Of a DNA stretch of 36,363 nucleotides, positions 16,435 to 25,309 are shown piece after piece (within the stretch, counting starts at the first letter, position 1; the number at the start of each line of letters is the position of its first letter). The notes beneath the pieces were generated by a model. The model was given only the letters and a program-made list of their open reading frames with translations. It did not search any database and was not told the origin of the DNA. Source of the stretch: CAZFBA01 sp964517135 (GTDB lineage Bacteria; Cyanobacteriota; Vampirovibrionia; JBFMGH01); the NCBI GenBank assembly GCA_964517135.1, contig CAZFBA010000035.1:1-36363 (forward strand). Reading direction: 5' to 3'. The position numbers and the translations under genes were made by a program.

Positions 16435-17076
16435 ATGTCTAATATCATTGATACAGTAAAAGGTTATGTACCAACCGTTATAGAGCAGTCAAGCAGGGGC
16501 GAACGGTTATTTGATATATTTTCCAGATTATTAAGAGAACGTATTATCTTTTTAGGTACCCCAATTGATGATATGGTATCAAATCTGATCGTGGCCCAGC
16601 TTCTTTTGCTGGATAGCGAAAACCCTGAAAAAGATATAATGCTTTATATTAACTCACCGGGCGGCAGTGTAACAGCTGGCCTAGCTATATATGATACTAT
16701 GCAGCATATAAGATCAGATATAAATACGATTTGCCTTGGTCAGGCTGCTAGTATGGGAGCATTTCTGCTTGCAGCAGGTACCCCTGGTAAGCGTATGGCG
16801 TTGCCAAACTCAAGGATACTTATTCACCAGCCCCTTGGTGGCGCCAGCGGACAGGCTACTGACATTGAAATTCAGGCTGCTGAGATATCCCGTATTAAAA
16901 AGACTCTTAATGAGTTGCTTGCCAGTCATACCGGGCAATCTCTCAAAAAAATCGAGAAAGATACTGATAGAGACTATATTATGACTGCTGAAGAAGCTAA
17001 AGAGTATGGTATGGTTGATAAAGTCATCACCAAACTTGAAGAAGCTGAAAAAAATAAAGATGAATCTGAAGATTAA
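16435..17076 (+). CDS. clpP: ATP-dependent Clp protease proteolytic subunit
   Basis: This 213-residue serine protease has the catalytic triad S106 (GQAASMGAF), H131 (RILIHQPLGG) and D180, with the same spacing as E. coli ClpP (111, 136, 185). The short N-terminal part resembles a propeptide-bearing or processed start. It forms the barrel that ClpX feeds with unfolded substrate. It starts 39 nt after tig with AAAGGA upstream, so the two are probably co-transcribed. The clpX gene follows after a small zinc-finger gene. Confidence 0.97.
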   Translation: MSNIIDTVKGYVPTVIEQSSRGERLFDIFSRLLRERIIFLGTPIDDMVSNLIVAQLLLLDSENPEKDIMLYINSPGGSVTAGLAIYDTMQHIRSDINTICLGQAASMGAFLLAAGTPGKRMALPNSRILIHQPLGGASGQATDIEIQAAEISRIKKTLNELLASHTGQSLKKIEKDTDRDYIMTAEEAKEYGMVDKVITKLEEAEKNKDESED

Positions 17077-17141
17077 TTACAATTTAAAAACAAATTTTTG
17101 AATCTGATTTATAATAGATATAGGGAATACATTTGGTTTTA

Positions 17142-17294
17142 ATGTCAAAGTACCTGAAACAAATACCAGAATGTTCATTCTGCGGAAAAACTGTTAAAGA
17201 AGTTGAAAAGCTTCTTACTGGAGAAAACGCTAACATTTGTAATGAATGTGTGCTGCTGTATAAACAAAAATTAAGTGAAACGCAGGAAAAATAA
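17142..17294 (+). CDS. Microprotein consisting of a ClpX-type zinc-binding domain
   Basis: This 50-codon gene runs from ATG at 17142 to TAA at 17294. The product has cysteines C11, C14, C33 and C36, exactly the residue numbers of the four zinc cysteines of the ClpX encoded 22 bp downstream. Over residues 11-41 the two share 16 of 31 positions, including CSFCGK at the start and the C-x-E-C-V pair, and both proteins start MSK. It ends where the ClpX AAA+ domain would begin. The ClpX N-domain dimerises and binds adaptors and substrates, so a free copy could mix with ClpX as an adaptor, a competitor for adaptors or a modulator of assembly; this is inference. The ribosome site is weak. A TATAAT-like box lies at 17110-17115, but its -35 is poor. 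Confidence 0.85.
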   Translation: MSKYLKQIPECSFCGKTVKEVEKLLTGENANICNECVLLYKQKLSETQEK

Positions 17295-17316
17295 GCTCAA
17301 ATCTTAGGAGAATTTT

Positions 17317-18642
17317 ATGTCCAAACATGATGATAGCCGATTAAAGTGCTCATTCTGTGGAAAAAGCCAGGATCAAGTGAGGAAACTTATTGCTGGCCCT
17401 GAAGTATACATTTGTGATGAGTGTGTTGACCTCTGTAACGAGATTCTTGATGAAGAATTCTTTGAATCTAAAGATTCGGCTGAAACAGAGTTGTCAGATG
17501 TTCCTAAGATGACTGATGTGCCCAAGCCGAAAGATATTAAAGAGTATCTTGACCAGTATATTATTGGTCAGGATGAAGCTAAAAAGATCCTTTCAGTGGC
17601 TGTTTACAACCATTATAAGAGAATTAACCATAATGCAGCCAGTGAAGCTTCAAATAAACAGCCAGAAGTTGAAATACAAAAAAGCAATATTCTATTAATT
17701 GGCCCGACTGGTTCAGGCAAAACATTGCTGGCACAGACTCTGGCCAGAATGCTTGATGTGCCTTTTGCTGTCGCTGATGCCACTACTCTCACTGAGGCTG
17801 GTTATGTCGGTGATGATGTTGAAAATATTTTACTCAGGCTCTATCAAAATGCCGACTATGATTCATCAAAAGCCGAAAGAGGTATTGTTTATATCGACGA
17901 AATCGATAAAATAGCAAGAAAATCAGAAAACCCAAGCATAACAAGAGATGTCAGTGGTGAAGGTGTTCAACAGGCCCTTTTAAAAATGATTGAAGGTACA
18001 GTGGCCAATGTACCGCCACAGGGTGGAAGAAAACACCCACATCAGGAGTTTATACAGATTGATACGGCAAATATTCTTTTTGTGGTTGGCGGTGCTTTTG
18101 TCGGGCTGGATAAAATTGTTGATGCACGTGCCGGTACTTCAAAGTCTCTGGGCTTTGGCTCTACAGCGCCCAAAAGTGCTGTGGATAGAGAATATCAGGC
18201 AGCTATGCTTCTTAAGAAACTGGTGCCGGAAGATCTTCTTAAATTTGGCCTTATACCCGAGTTTATTGGCCGTATACCGGTTTCAGCTGTATTAGAACCG
18301 CTTGATAAAGATGCTCTCATTAAAATTCTTACCGAGCCCAAAAATGCTGTTATAAAGCAATATCAACAGCTGCTTAGTATGGATGGTGTTCAACTGGAAT
18401 TTGAAATAGATGCTATTGAGTCAATTGCTGAAGAAGCTATCAGAAGAAAGACCGGTGCGAGAGCGTTGAGATCTATTATAGAAGAAATGATGCTTGAAGT
18501 AATGTATGAAATTCCTTCAAGGACTGACATTAAGGTTCTTAAAATTTCAAAAGAGATGGTTCAAAAACGTTCCAAGGTTGCAGAGGTATTAAGATTCCCT
18601 GAAACCACTAATAATAAAGAACCTAAAGGTGAGATAGCTTAG
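17317..18642 (+). CDS. clpX: ATP-dependent Clp protease ATP-binding subunit
   Basis: This 441-residue unfoldase has a C4 zinc-binding domain (C11, C14, C33, C36) followed by the AAA+ module with Walker A GPTGSGKT, pore loop GYVGDDVEN, Walker B IVYIDEIDK, an RKH loop in GGRKHPHQEF, and sensor-2 KTGARALRS. It unfolds tagged or misfolded proteins and passes them to ClpP. TAGGAG lies about 6 nt before the ATG, the best ribosome site in this operon. The gene directly before it encodes a second copy of its zinc domain. The lon gene follows after 16 nt. Confidence 0.97.
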   Translation: MSKHDDSRLKCSFCGKSQDQVRKLIAGPEVYICDECVDLCNEILDEEFFESKDSAETELSDVPKMTDVPKPKDIKEYLDQYIIGQDEAKKILSVAVYNHYKRINHNAASEASNKQPEVEIQKSNILLIGPTGSGKTLLAQTLARMLDVPFAVADATTLTEAGYVGDDVENILLRLYQNADYDSSKAERGIVYIDEIDKIARKSENPSITRDVSGEGVQQALLKMIEGTVANVPPQGGRKHPHQEFIQIDTANILFVVGGAFVGLDKIVDARAGTSKSLGFGSTAPKSAVDREYQAAMLLKKLVPEDLLKFGLIPEFIGRIPVSAVLEPLDKDALIKILTEPKNAVIKQYQQLLSMDGVQLEFEIDAIESIAEEAIRRKTGARALRSIIEEMMLEVMYEIPSRTDIKVLKISKEMVQKRSKVAEVLRFPETTNNKEPKGEIA

Positions 18643-18658
18643 TTAAGTTACAGAAATT

Positions 18659-20995
18659 ATGCCTGAAAAAGTTGATTATAAAAAGGAAACGGCAATTCCT
18701 GTTGTGCCAGTGAGGGAAGTTGCGGTTTTCCCGTTTATGATTGCACCTGTTATTATTTCTAGAGAGGTGTCTATTAAAGCACTGGAAGTTGCTATGGATA
18801 ATATGCAAAATGAGATCGTTTTGCTGGCACAGAAAGACCCTTATCTTGAGTATCCGGCATCTGATGATTTGTATGATTGTGGTGTTCTGTCAAAAATTAT
18901 TCAGGTACTAAAATTTCCTGATGGAGCAGTTAAGGCAATCATTGAAGGCATTTCAAGGGTAAAAATTGAAACAATTGAAGAAAAAGAATCTATATATTTT
19001 GCTAATATTAGCCAGATAGAAGAAATAATACATGAAAATGCTGATACAAAGGCCCTTATTAGACTTATCACCGGTAAATTTGAAGATTATGCAAGAAAAA
19101 ATAACCGCATGAGCTCCGAAAACTTAATAGCCCTGGCTTCTATAAATAATGAGCCGGGCAGGCTGGCAGATATAATTGCTACTTTTCTGGAAGTCGAAGG
19201 CACTGAAAAACAGCAGGTGCTTGAAATTCAAGATACTTCAATGCGTCTTGAGATGATGAATGGTCTCCTTGAGCGTGAAATAGAAATGCTGGGCATAGAA
19301 GAAATCATTAATAATAAGCTGAAAAAGAACCTCTCAAAGACACAAAAAGAATTTTACCTTAAAGAAAAACTTAAAATAATCAAAGAAGAGCTTTATGGAA
19401 CTGAAGATATAGACAGTGAAATAAGTGAATATAAAGCAAAAGTAGAAATACTTGATATATCTGATAAACACAGAAAAAAACTGTATAAAGAAATCAATCG
19501 ACTTGAGAAATTGCCTGACTATTCTTCTGAAATGTCTGTCATAAGAACCTATCTCGATCGTGTGATAAATTTACCCTGGAACGAAAAAACAGAAGATATT
19601 AACGACATAAGTCGTGCAAGAAAAGTTCTTGATGCTGATCACTGGGGCCTGGAAGAAGCAAAAGAAAGAATACTGGAGTTTCTGGCCGTAAGACAATTAA
19701 CAGAAAAGCCGCAGGCAACAATTATTTGTTTTGAAGGGCCACCCGGGGTAGGTAAAACCAGTCTGGCTAGATCTATTGCCAGAAGCCTGGGGCGAAAATT
19801 TAGTTATATAAGCCTGGGAGGCATAAACGATGAGTCTGAAATCAGAGGCCACAGGAGAACTTATATCGGGTCAATGCCCGGTAGAATTATTCAGGCTGTC
19901 GAAAATGCAGGCACTAAAAATCCGGTCATATTGCTGGATGAGATAGAAAAGATGATGCGTTCTCACATGGGTGACCCCACTGCGGCTATGCTCGAAGTGC
20001 TTGACCCTGAACAGAATAAAAACTTTACTGATCACTATGTTGATATGCCGTTTGACCTGTCAGAAGTTTTCTTTGTTGCAACAGCTAATAACCTTGATAC
20101 TGTCTATAAGGCACTGAAAGACAGGCTGGAAGTCATTAAGCTCTCAGGATACACCGAAGATGAGAAGCTAAATATTGCAAAATACTTTCTGGTGCCTAAA
20201 CAGCTATATTCACACGGCATAAAAAAATCTAAACTCAATATTTCAGAAACTGCTATACACAGAATTATTAATGAATACACCAGAGAAGCTGGTGTCAGAA
20301 ACCTGGAACGCTCTATAGCTAAGATATGCAGAAAATCAGCTATGAAAATTGTTAATGAAGAAAACCAGAAAATACGCCTGTCAAACAAGAATTTAGAAGA
20401 GTATCTCGGAGTACCACGGTATACATCAGATGATAAGCGCAAGGATAATGAAATAGGCGTTATAAACGGCCTTGCCTGGACAGAGTATGGAGGAGATGTT
20501 CTCTATATAGAAGCTACCGTTATGCCAGGCAAAGGAAATCTCAACCTGACCGGCTCTCTTGGAGATGTCATGCAGGAATCAGCTAAAGCTGCCCTGGGCT
20601 ATATAAGAAGTAATCATAAACAGTACAGAATAACACCCGATATAGCCGAAAAACAGGATATTCATGTACATGTTCCAGATGGAGCTACCCCCAAAGACGG
20701 CCCTTCGGCCGGTCTGGCTATCAGTCTTGCTATTATCAGTGCACTGACAGACAAGCCCATCAGGGCTGATGTTGCTATTACTGGCGAAATAACCCTCAGG
20801 GGAAGAGTTTTGCCTATTGGAGGGGTTAAAGAAAAGGTGCTTTCTGCTATCAGAAATGGCATTTTTAATGTTATTATACCGGCAAAAAACTGTAAAAATG
20901 TTTTGGACCTGCCAGAAAACATTAGAGAAAAGGTCAACTTCATCTATGTCAGCACGATTGATGAAGCAGCAAAAGAGGTTTTTAAAAAGGGTTAG
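18659..20995 (+). CDS. lon: ATP-dependent Lon protease
   Basis: This 778-residue LonA protease has an N-terminal substrate-binding domain (VVPVREVAVFPFM at the start), Walker A GPPGVGKT at residues 360-367, Walker B VILLDEIEKM, and the proteolytic domain with the Ser/Lys dyad S683 (KDGPSAG) and K726 (GGVKEK). The spacing of 43 residues between the dyad members equals that in E. coli Lon. The usual IPxPLRDRMEVI stretch is altered to VYKALKDRLEVI, a mild change near sensor residues. It degrades damaged proteins and regulators. It is the last gene of the tig-clpP-clpX-lon cluster. Confidence 0.96.
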   Translation: MPEKVDYKKETAIPVVPVREVAVFPFMIAPVIISREVSIKALEVAMDNMQNEIVLLAQKDPYLEYPASDDLYDCGVLSKIIQVLKFPDGAVKAIIEGISRVKIETIEEKESIYFANISQIEEIIHENADTKALIRLITGKFEDYARKNNRMSSENLIALASINNEPGRLADIIATFLEVEGTEKQQVLEIQDTSMRLEMMNGLLEREIEMLGIEEIINNKLKKNLSKTQKEFYLKEKLKIIKEELYGTEDIDSEISEYKAKVEILDISDKHRKKLYKEINRLEKLPDYSSEMSVIRTYLDRVINLPWNEKTEDINDISRARKVLDADHWGLEEAKERILEFLAVRQLTEKPQATIICFEGPPGVGKTSLARSIARSLGRKFSYISLGGINDESEIRGHRRTYIGSMPGRIIQAVENAGTKNPVILLDEIEKMMRSHMGDPTAAMLEVLDPEQNKNFTDHYVDMPFDLSEVFFVATANNLDTVYKALKDRLEVIKLSGYTEDEKLNIAKYFLVPKQLYSHGIKKSKLNISETAIHRIINEYTREAGVRNLERSIAKICRKSAMKIVNEENQKIRLSNKNLEEYLGVPRYTSDDKRKDNEIGVINGLAWTEYGGDVLYIEATVMPGKGNLNLTGSLGDVMQESAKAALGYIRSNHKQYRITPDIAEKQDIHVHVPDGATPKDGPSAGLAISLAIISALTDKPIRADVAITGEITLRGRVLPIGGVKEKVLSAIRNGIFNVIIPAKNCKNVLDLPENIREKVNFIYVSTIDEAAKEVFKKG

Positions 20996-21064
20996 TCTCT
21001 CTAATACATTATTCACAGCACTCTGGTTTAAAACAAAATGTTATCAGAACAATAAGCTATAAAC

Positions 21065-21092
21065 TTGCTATATACCTAAAATTTGATAGAAT
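21065..21092 (+). promoter_or_regulatory. Possible promoter of the TPR gene
   Basis: TTGCTA at 21065-21070, a 16-bp spacer and TAGAAT at 21087-21092 lie 39 bp before the ATG at 21131. The match is fair only; read-through from lon is the alternative. Confidence 0.35.
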
Positions 21093-21130
21093 AAAAAAGA
21101 AGAGAAAAAGATCAGAAAAAGGATCAATCA

Positions 21131-21865
21131 ATGGGGAAAGTAACAAAAAAGCTTGCAGACTTTCTGGAAAAGAAGTTTCCAAATCACATGCTGCTGGGAG
21201 ACAGGGCTCTTGCAGCAAAGAAATTTGATAAAGCTATAGAACACTATCAGGAACTAGAAAAAAAGAATGACCTTTGTCGTTTTTCACTCTATAACTGGGG
21301 TAAGGCTCTGGTAGGCCTTGGCCGACCTGAAGAGGCTATAGAAAAGTTTAAGCAATCTCTTGAATATGACGAAAAGCTTGAAGATTCATACATTCAACTG
21401 GGTATTTGCCTCTATCGCACAGGAAAATTTGAAGAGGCCGAAGAGGTTTACAGGCAGGCCGCAACAAATTATCCGGCCAGCGCCGCTGTCTATTTTCACT
21501 GGGCACTGGTTAAAGAGCCCCAGCAAAAGTTTGATGAGGCCTTTGAACTTTATAAAAAGGCATTGTCACACAATTCTAAAGATATAATGTCTCTCAATGC
21601 CATAGGAAAATACTATCTCACTAAAGGCGAACTGGATAATGCCTATGAATACTTTGAAAAGGTTATAAAAGTAAATAACAAATTCGCCCCGGCTTACCTG
21701 AGCCTGGCTGTAATTATGAATCGTCAGGGCATAAAGAAGCGGGCACTGGATTTTCTCAAAAAGGCCTGTGAACTTGATACAACAGCAAAGAGATTTCTTG
21801 TCGGCTCACCAGAATTTGAGAACCTCAGAGAAGATCCGCAATTTAAAGATATTCTTGAATCATAG
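21131..21865 (+). CDS. Tetratricopeptide-repeat protein
   Basis: This 244-residue protein is made almost entirely of TPR units of 34 residues, starting around residue 22 (ALAAKKFDKAIEHYQEL) and continuing through GRPEEAIEKFKQSLEYD, GKFEEAEEVYRQA and GELDNAYEYFEKVIKVN to about 225. It has no signal peptide or membrane segment, so it is probably a cytoplasmic scaffold. The final ENLREDPQFKDIL is a tail often seen at the end of TPR proteins. AAGGAT lies 6 nt before the ATG. It follows lon by 135 bp and converges with the peroxiredoxin gene. No partner can be named. Confidence 0.8.
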   Translation: MGKVTKKLADFLEKKFPNHMLLGDRALAAKKFDKAIEHYQELEKKNDLCRFSLYNWGKALVGLGRPEEAIEKFKQSLEYDEKLEDSYIQLGICLYRTGKFEEAEEVYRQAATNYPASAAVYFHWALVKEPQQKFDEAFELYKKALSHNSKDIMSLNAIGKYYLTKGELDNAYEYFEKVIKVNNKFAPAYLSLAVIMNRQGIKKRALDFLKKACELDTTAKRFLVGSPEFENLREDPQFKDILES

Positions 21866-21905
21866 AATAAGCCAGTTAAAACAGGTTTCAAGAGAACATT
21901 TCTTG

Positions 21906-22415
21906 TTAGTCAGGCAGAGGGGCATTTTTTAGTTCTTGTAACGCATCTTTAACCTCTTCTACATGGTTTTTAGGCTTGACGTTAGTCCATAGTTTTCTTA
22001 TTATGCCTTCAGGGTCAATTATAAAGGTAGAACGTGCTATAACTTCAATTTCTTTTCCGAATCTGATCTGGTTTTTAATTATTCCATAACGTTTTGCGAC
22101 TTCTTTTTTAGTATCACTTAATAGCCTGATGCTAAGGCGGTGTTTATCAATAAATTTGCAATGGCTTTCTTTTGTATCAGCGCTCACACCAAGTATTTCA
22201 GCGTTAAGCTTTTTAAATGTATCCACTTGGGAAGTAAAGTCAACAGCTTCGATGGTGCAACCCGGGGTATCATCTTTAGGATAGAAATATAATATTAGCC
22301 ATTTGCCTTTAAAATCAGCAATATTAGCAATTTTACCATCCTGATCAACTATATCAAGAGGAGGAGCCTTGTCTCCTGTTTCAAGAACTACAATTTTTTC
22401 AAGTTTACTAACCAT
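21906..22415 (-). CDS. bcp: Peroxiredoxin, Bcp/PrxQ type
   Basis: This 169-residue thiol peroxidase has the peroxidatic cysteine C53 in the motif DDTPGCTIEA, after the FYPKD strand. The common resolving cysteine five residues later is replaced (V58). Another cysteine, C86 in ESHCKF, lies in the helix where some PrxQ proteins place their resolving cysteine, although about one turn earlier. It is therefore either an atypical two-Cys enzyme or a one-Cys enzyme. It reduces H2O2 and organic hydroperoxides at the expense of thioredoxin or another thiol. It is last in an operon after korA and korB (11-nt gap, strong AAAGGAGA site), which fits protection of oxygen-sensitive Fe-S enzymes. Confidence 0.9.
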   Translation of the reverse strand: MVSKLEKIVVLETGDKAPPLDIVDQDGKIANIADFKGKWLILYFYPKDDTPGCTIEAVDFTSQVDTFKKLNAEILGVSADTKESHCKFIDKHRLSIRLLSDTKKEVAKRYGIIKNQIRFGKEIEVIARSTFIIDPEGIIRKLWTNVKPKNHVEEVKDALQELKNAPLPD

Positions 22416-22426
22416 TTGTATCTCCT

Positions 22427-23290
22427 TTATTTCATAGATTGCATTAATTTTGAGAGTTTTTTTTGTCTTTCTACTTTTCTTTTGTATACAGGCTCTTTAC
22501 TATCCTGGTAAACGTTAAGGCTATCTTCAAAAGTGGGCTTTTGAGTATTTTTGTAAATTACACCCAGCGGAAATTTTTCTGTTTCGATTGCTTTTTTAAA
22601 TGCTTCAACCCTGTCTTCAGGGTCATAAGAATCATCTAAATAGTAAGTATTATCTTTAAACCACTTGAAAGTATTGACCTTATTAAAAGTTACACAGGGC
22701 TGAAAGATATCAACAAGGGCATAACCTTTATGACTGATGGCCTGTTTTAATATTTCAACCGCATGGTCTTTGTCACCTGAGAATGTTCTTGCTACAAAAG
22801 ATGCATCCAGAGATACAGCAACTGCAAGCGGGTTAAATGGTTCCAGAATAACTCCGTTAACCTGAACAGGTGTTACAAAGCCTTTGCGGCTGGTGGGTGA
22901 AGCTTGCCCTTTGGTAAGGCCATAGACCATATTGTTATGAACAATGTGAGTAATATCAGGATTTCTGCGAATATTATGTATAAAGTGATTGCCTCCTTCT
23001 CCATACATATCTCCGTCTCCGCCTTCTGCAATCACTGTTAACTCAGGGTTTACAGACTTTACAGCTACAGCAGGCGAAACAGAACGCCCGTGAAGCCCGT
23101 TAAAATAGTTTGTACGGAAGTAATGTGGTGTCTTTGGTGCCTGTCCAATGCCAGAAGCAACGACAAGGCTCTGTGGAGCTATATCAAGAGCAGCAAGTGT
23201 TTCTTTGATGATATTTAATATGCCGAAATTACCGCACCCGGGGCACCAGGCTATATCTATATCACCCATGTTGTAAGTATTAATATCCAT
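22427..23290 (-). CDS. korB: 2-oxoacid:ferredoxin oxidoreductase, beta (TPP-binding) subunit
   Basis: This 287-residue subunit carries the Fe-S/TPP features of the family: C16-P-G-C19 near the N-terminus, GDGD in the thiamine diphosphate motif (EGGDGDMYGEGGN), and NNMVYGLTKGQASPTS. With the alpha/gamma subunit encoded just upstream it would oxidise a 2-oxoacid, most likely 2-oxoglutarate, to the acyl-CoA and CO2 while reducing ferredoxin. Substrate cannot be fixed from sequence; 2-oxoisovalerate or pyruvate are alternatives. It starts 15 nt after korA. Confidence 0.9.
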   Translation of the reverse strand: MDINTYNMGDIDIAWCPGCGNFGILNIIKETLAALDIAPQSLVVASGIGQAPKTPHYFRTNYFNGLHGRSVSPAVAVKSVNPELTVIAEGGDGDMYGEGGNHFIHNIRRNPDITHIVHNNMVYGLTKGQASPTSRKGFVTPVQVNGVILEPFNPLAVAVSLDASFVARTFSGDKDHAVEILKQAISHKGYALVDIFQPCVTFNKVNTFKWFKDNTYYLDDSYDPEDRVEAFKKAIETEKFPLGVIYKNTQKPTFEDSLNVYQDSKEPVYKRKVERQKKLSKLMQSMK

Positions 23291-23305
23291 TATATATACC
23301 TCATT

Positions 23306-25024
23306 CTAAATTAAGTCGCTAATTTTCTCTACAAGCTCTTCTACATAGAAGGCGTGGCCGTTATATTTAAGTATTTTATCCTGAATAGTGAAGCCTGTTT
23401 GCTGCCTTATGAGTTTTGCAAATTGCGAAGTGGCGTTATTTTCAATCATAATAACCTTTTCAGCTTTTTCAAGATATTTTATAGTATCAGGGTGTAAGGG
23501 CCAGACTTGAGAATAATGCAGGAAGGCAAGGTCGTCTTTATTCAGTTTCTGCATAGCTTCTTTAACAATATTAAGGTTGGTTCCCCAGGCTAATAGAAGC
23601 GTTTTGTAGTTTTCAGGCCCGATAAGTTCTGGTGGTATGATATCATCGTTTAGTGCTTCATACTTTTTAAGTCTTTTGTCAACCATTTTAACCCTTGTAT
23701 TGAGGTTTTCAGTTATGTGGCCTTCTTCATCGTGTTCGTCACTGTCAAGGCCAACGAGCCCTTTGCCGAATCCGGGTATGCCACGGGGGGTAATGCCATT
23801 TTCTGTGTATTCATAGCGTTTGTAGTTTTCATTGGTTTCTATGATATATTTATCAACGCTGAGTTCTGACATATCGAATTCTTCAACATTGTATGAAGAA
23901 TCAAGTATATACTGGTCAGTGAGAATGGTTACAGGAACCTGATATTTATCGGCAATGTTAAAAGCTTTTTGAGACAGGTAAAAAGCCTGTTGCAGGTCAC
24001 CAGGGGCATATAAAACCCTCGGAAACTCACCGTGTCCGGCATAAAGGGCCAGCTCAAGGTCTCCCTGTTCAGTTCTGGTTGGCAGGCCTGTTGCTGGTCC
24101 GGGGCGCTGTGCAAGGTGTATCACAACTGGTGTTTCGATCATGCCTGCAAGGCTAATGCCTTCTTTCATTAGAGCATAACCTCCTCCTGAAGTTGTTGCC
24201 AGGCCTCTTGCTCCGGCGTACCAGGCTCCCAGTGTCATGTTAATGGCTGCTATTTCATCTTCGGCCTGTTCGACTATAATATCAAATTCTTTGCCGTTAG
24301 CAGCCAGAAATATCAGCACACCTGTTGAGGGTGACATAGGGTAGGATGATACATAGTTGCATCCTCCGGCAATACAGCCCATGCCAACTGCGGTTGAGCC
24401 GTTTATAATGATCTGGTCTTTAATAGTTTCGTCTCTTTTTATCTCTATGCTAATATTTTCGTTTTTGCAAAATTCTTTACCTTTTTCGTACCCACGTTTT
24501 GCAGCTTCGATATTTTTATTTACTATGTCTTCAGATTTTTTTGCAAAGCGTTTTTTAAGCAATTCTTCCAGGTATATGGTATCGAGGTTCATTAATCCCA
24601 TTATAAATCCTGCAGCAACTGTGTTTGTATAAATTATACCACCTATTTCTTTTGCTATACCTGAAAAGTTTACCGCTCTTACCTTACATTTCTGACAGTA
24701 TCTGGTGCTTATAAATTCTTTTTCTCCAAATATTAAGGTGTTATCAGATATCCTGTCTTTTACATGATCCAGAGCGTTTGCCGACAGGGGTATTAACACA
24801 TCAATATTCCAAACACCAGCGCATATTTTACTTGAAGAAACCCTTAAATCGTTAGAATTAGCACCTCCTCTAATTCTTGACATGGCTTCTTTTGTTGAAA
24901 AGATGTTATATCCAGCATCTTTAAATACTTTTGCTAGTATAGTACTTATTGTATCGCTACCCTGCCCTGCTTCAGCTGCAAAGACCAGGTTTATTTCATC
25001 TTTTTTGATTATTTTGTCAGTCAT
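23306..25024 (-). CDS. korA: 2-oxoacid:ferredoxin oxidoreductase, fused gamma-alpha subunit
   Basis: This 572-residue protein is a fusion. Residues about 1-190 are the gamma domain (AAEAGQGSDTISTILAKVF, with SRIRGGANSNDLR), and about 200-572 the alpha subunit that binds the TPP pyrimidine ring (GNG-like NGSTAVGMGCIAGG, SYPMSPSTG, and TTSGGGYALMKEGISLAGM). No separate delta (ferredoxin-like) subunit is present, so the enzyme should be the two-subunit type that hands electrons directly to ferredoxin. AAAGG lies before the ATG. It heads the korA-korB-bcp unit. Confidence 0.9.
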   Translation of the reverse strand: MTDKIIKKDEINLVFAAEAGQGSDTISTILAKVFKDAGYNIFSTKEAMSRIRGGANSNDLRVSSSKICAGVWNIDVLIPLSANALDHVKDRISDNTLIFGEKEFISTRYCQKCKVRAVNFSGIAKEIGGIIYTNTVAAGFIMGLMNLDTIYLEELLKKRFAKKSEDIVNKNIEAAKRGYEKGKEFCKNENISIEIKRDETIKDQIIINGSTAVGMGCIAGGCNYVSSYPMSPSTGVLIFLAANGKEFDIIVEQAEDEIAAINMTLGAWYAGARGLATTSGGGYALMKEGISLAGMIETPVVIHLAQRPGPATGLPTRTEQGDLELALYAGHGEFPRVLYAPGDLQQAFYLSQKAFNIADKYQVPVTILTDQYILDSSYNVEEFDMSELSVDKYIIETNENYKRYEYTENGITPRGIPGFGKGLVGLDSDEHDEEGHITENLNTRVKMVDKRLKKYEALNDDIIPPELIGPENYKTLLLAWGTNLNIVKEAMQKLNKDDLAFLHYSQVWPLHPDTIKYLEKAEKVIMIENNATSQFAKLIRQQTGFTIQDKILKYNGHAFYVEELVEKISDLI

Positions 25025-25113
25025 AATGTTTACCTTTCTAGCTGTATAGTGGTTATAGTGTTTTTTGATATCTGCACTCTCAACAGTAATTTAAATTTAG
25101 GTATTATACTTCA

Positions 25114-25136
25114 AAAAGCCCTTTTTGCAGGCTTTT
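25114..25136 (-). terminator. Terminator downstream of hcp
   Basis: AAAAGCC and GGCTTTT pair as a 7-bp stem around a 9-nt loop. On the minus strand the right arm continues to five T. It lies between hcp and korA and would end the rrf2-hcp transcript before korA. Confidence 0.6.
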
Positions 25137-25256
25137 CAGCACAATATCAATATCAAAGGAATTTATAATTATCTTACCTGAAAAACAATGTATTCTAAAT
25201 AACTCAAAAGAAGTATTCAAAAATGAAGACATTTTTGAGGCCTCTAAAATAATGCA

Positions 25257-25274
25257 GGCGACGATTATCTCGCC
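25257..25274 (-). terminator. GC-rich hairpin just after hcp
   Basis: GGCGA and TCGCC pair around an 8-nt loop, 36 bp beyond the hcp stop codon. The tail read on the minus strand (TGCATTATTTTA) is only moderately T-rich. It may be a first terminator or an mRNA-stabilising hairpin. The rest of the 285-bp gap shows no gene. Confidence 0.4.
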
Positions 25275-25309
25275 GCCTGATCGCAGGTAAATGTCAACTG
25301 TAGAGCATC

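Noticed and set aside
17110..17115. TATAAT as a firm promoter for the zinc microprotein
   Set aside because: No acceptable -35 at 16-18 bp was found, so read-through from clpP is at least as likely.
20579..21016. Long antisense reading frames opposite lon
   Set aside because: They mirror the lon coding frame, lack ribosome sites and have compositions unlike real proteins.
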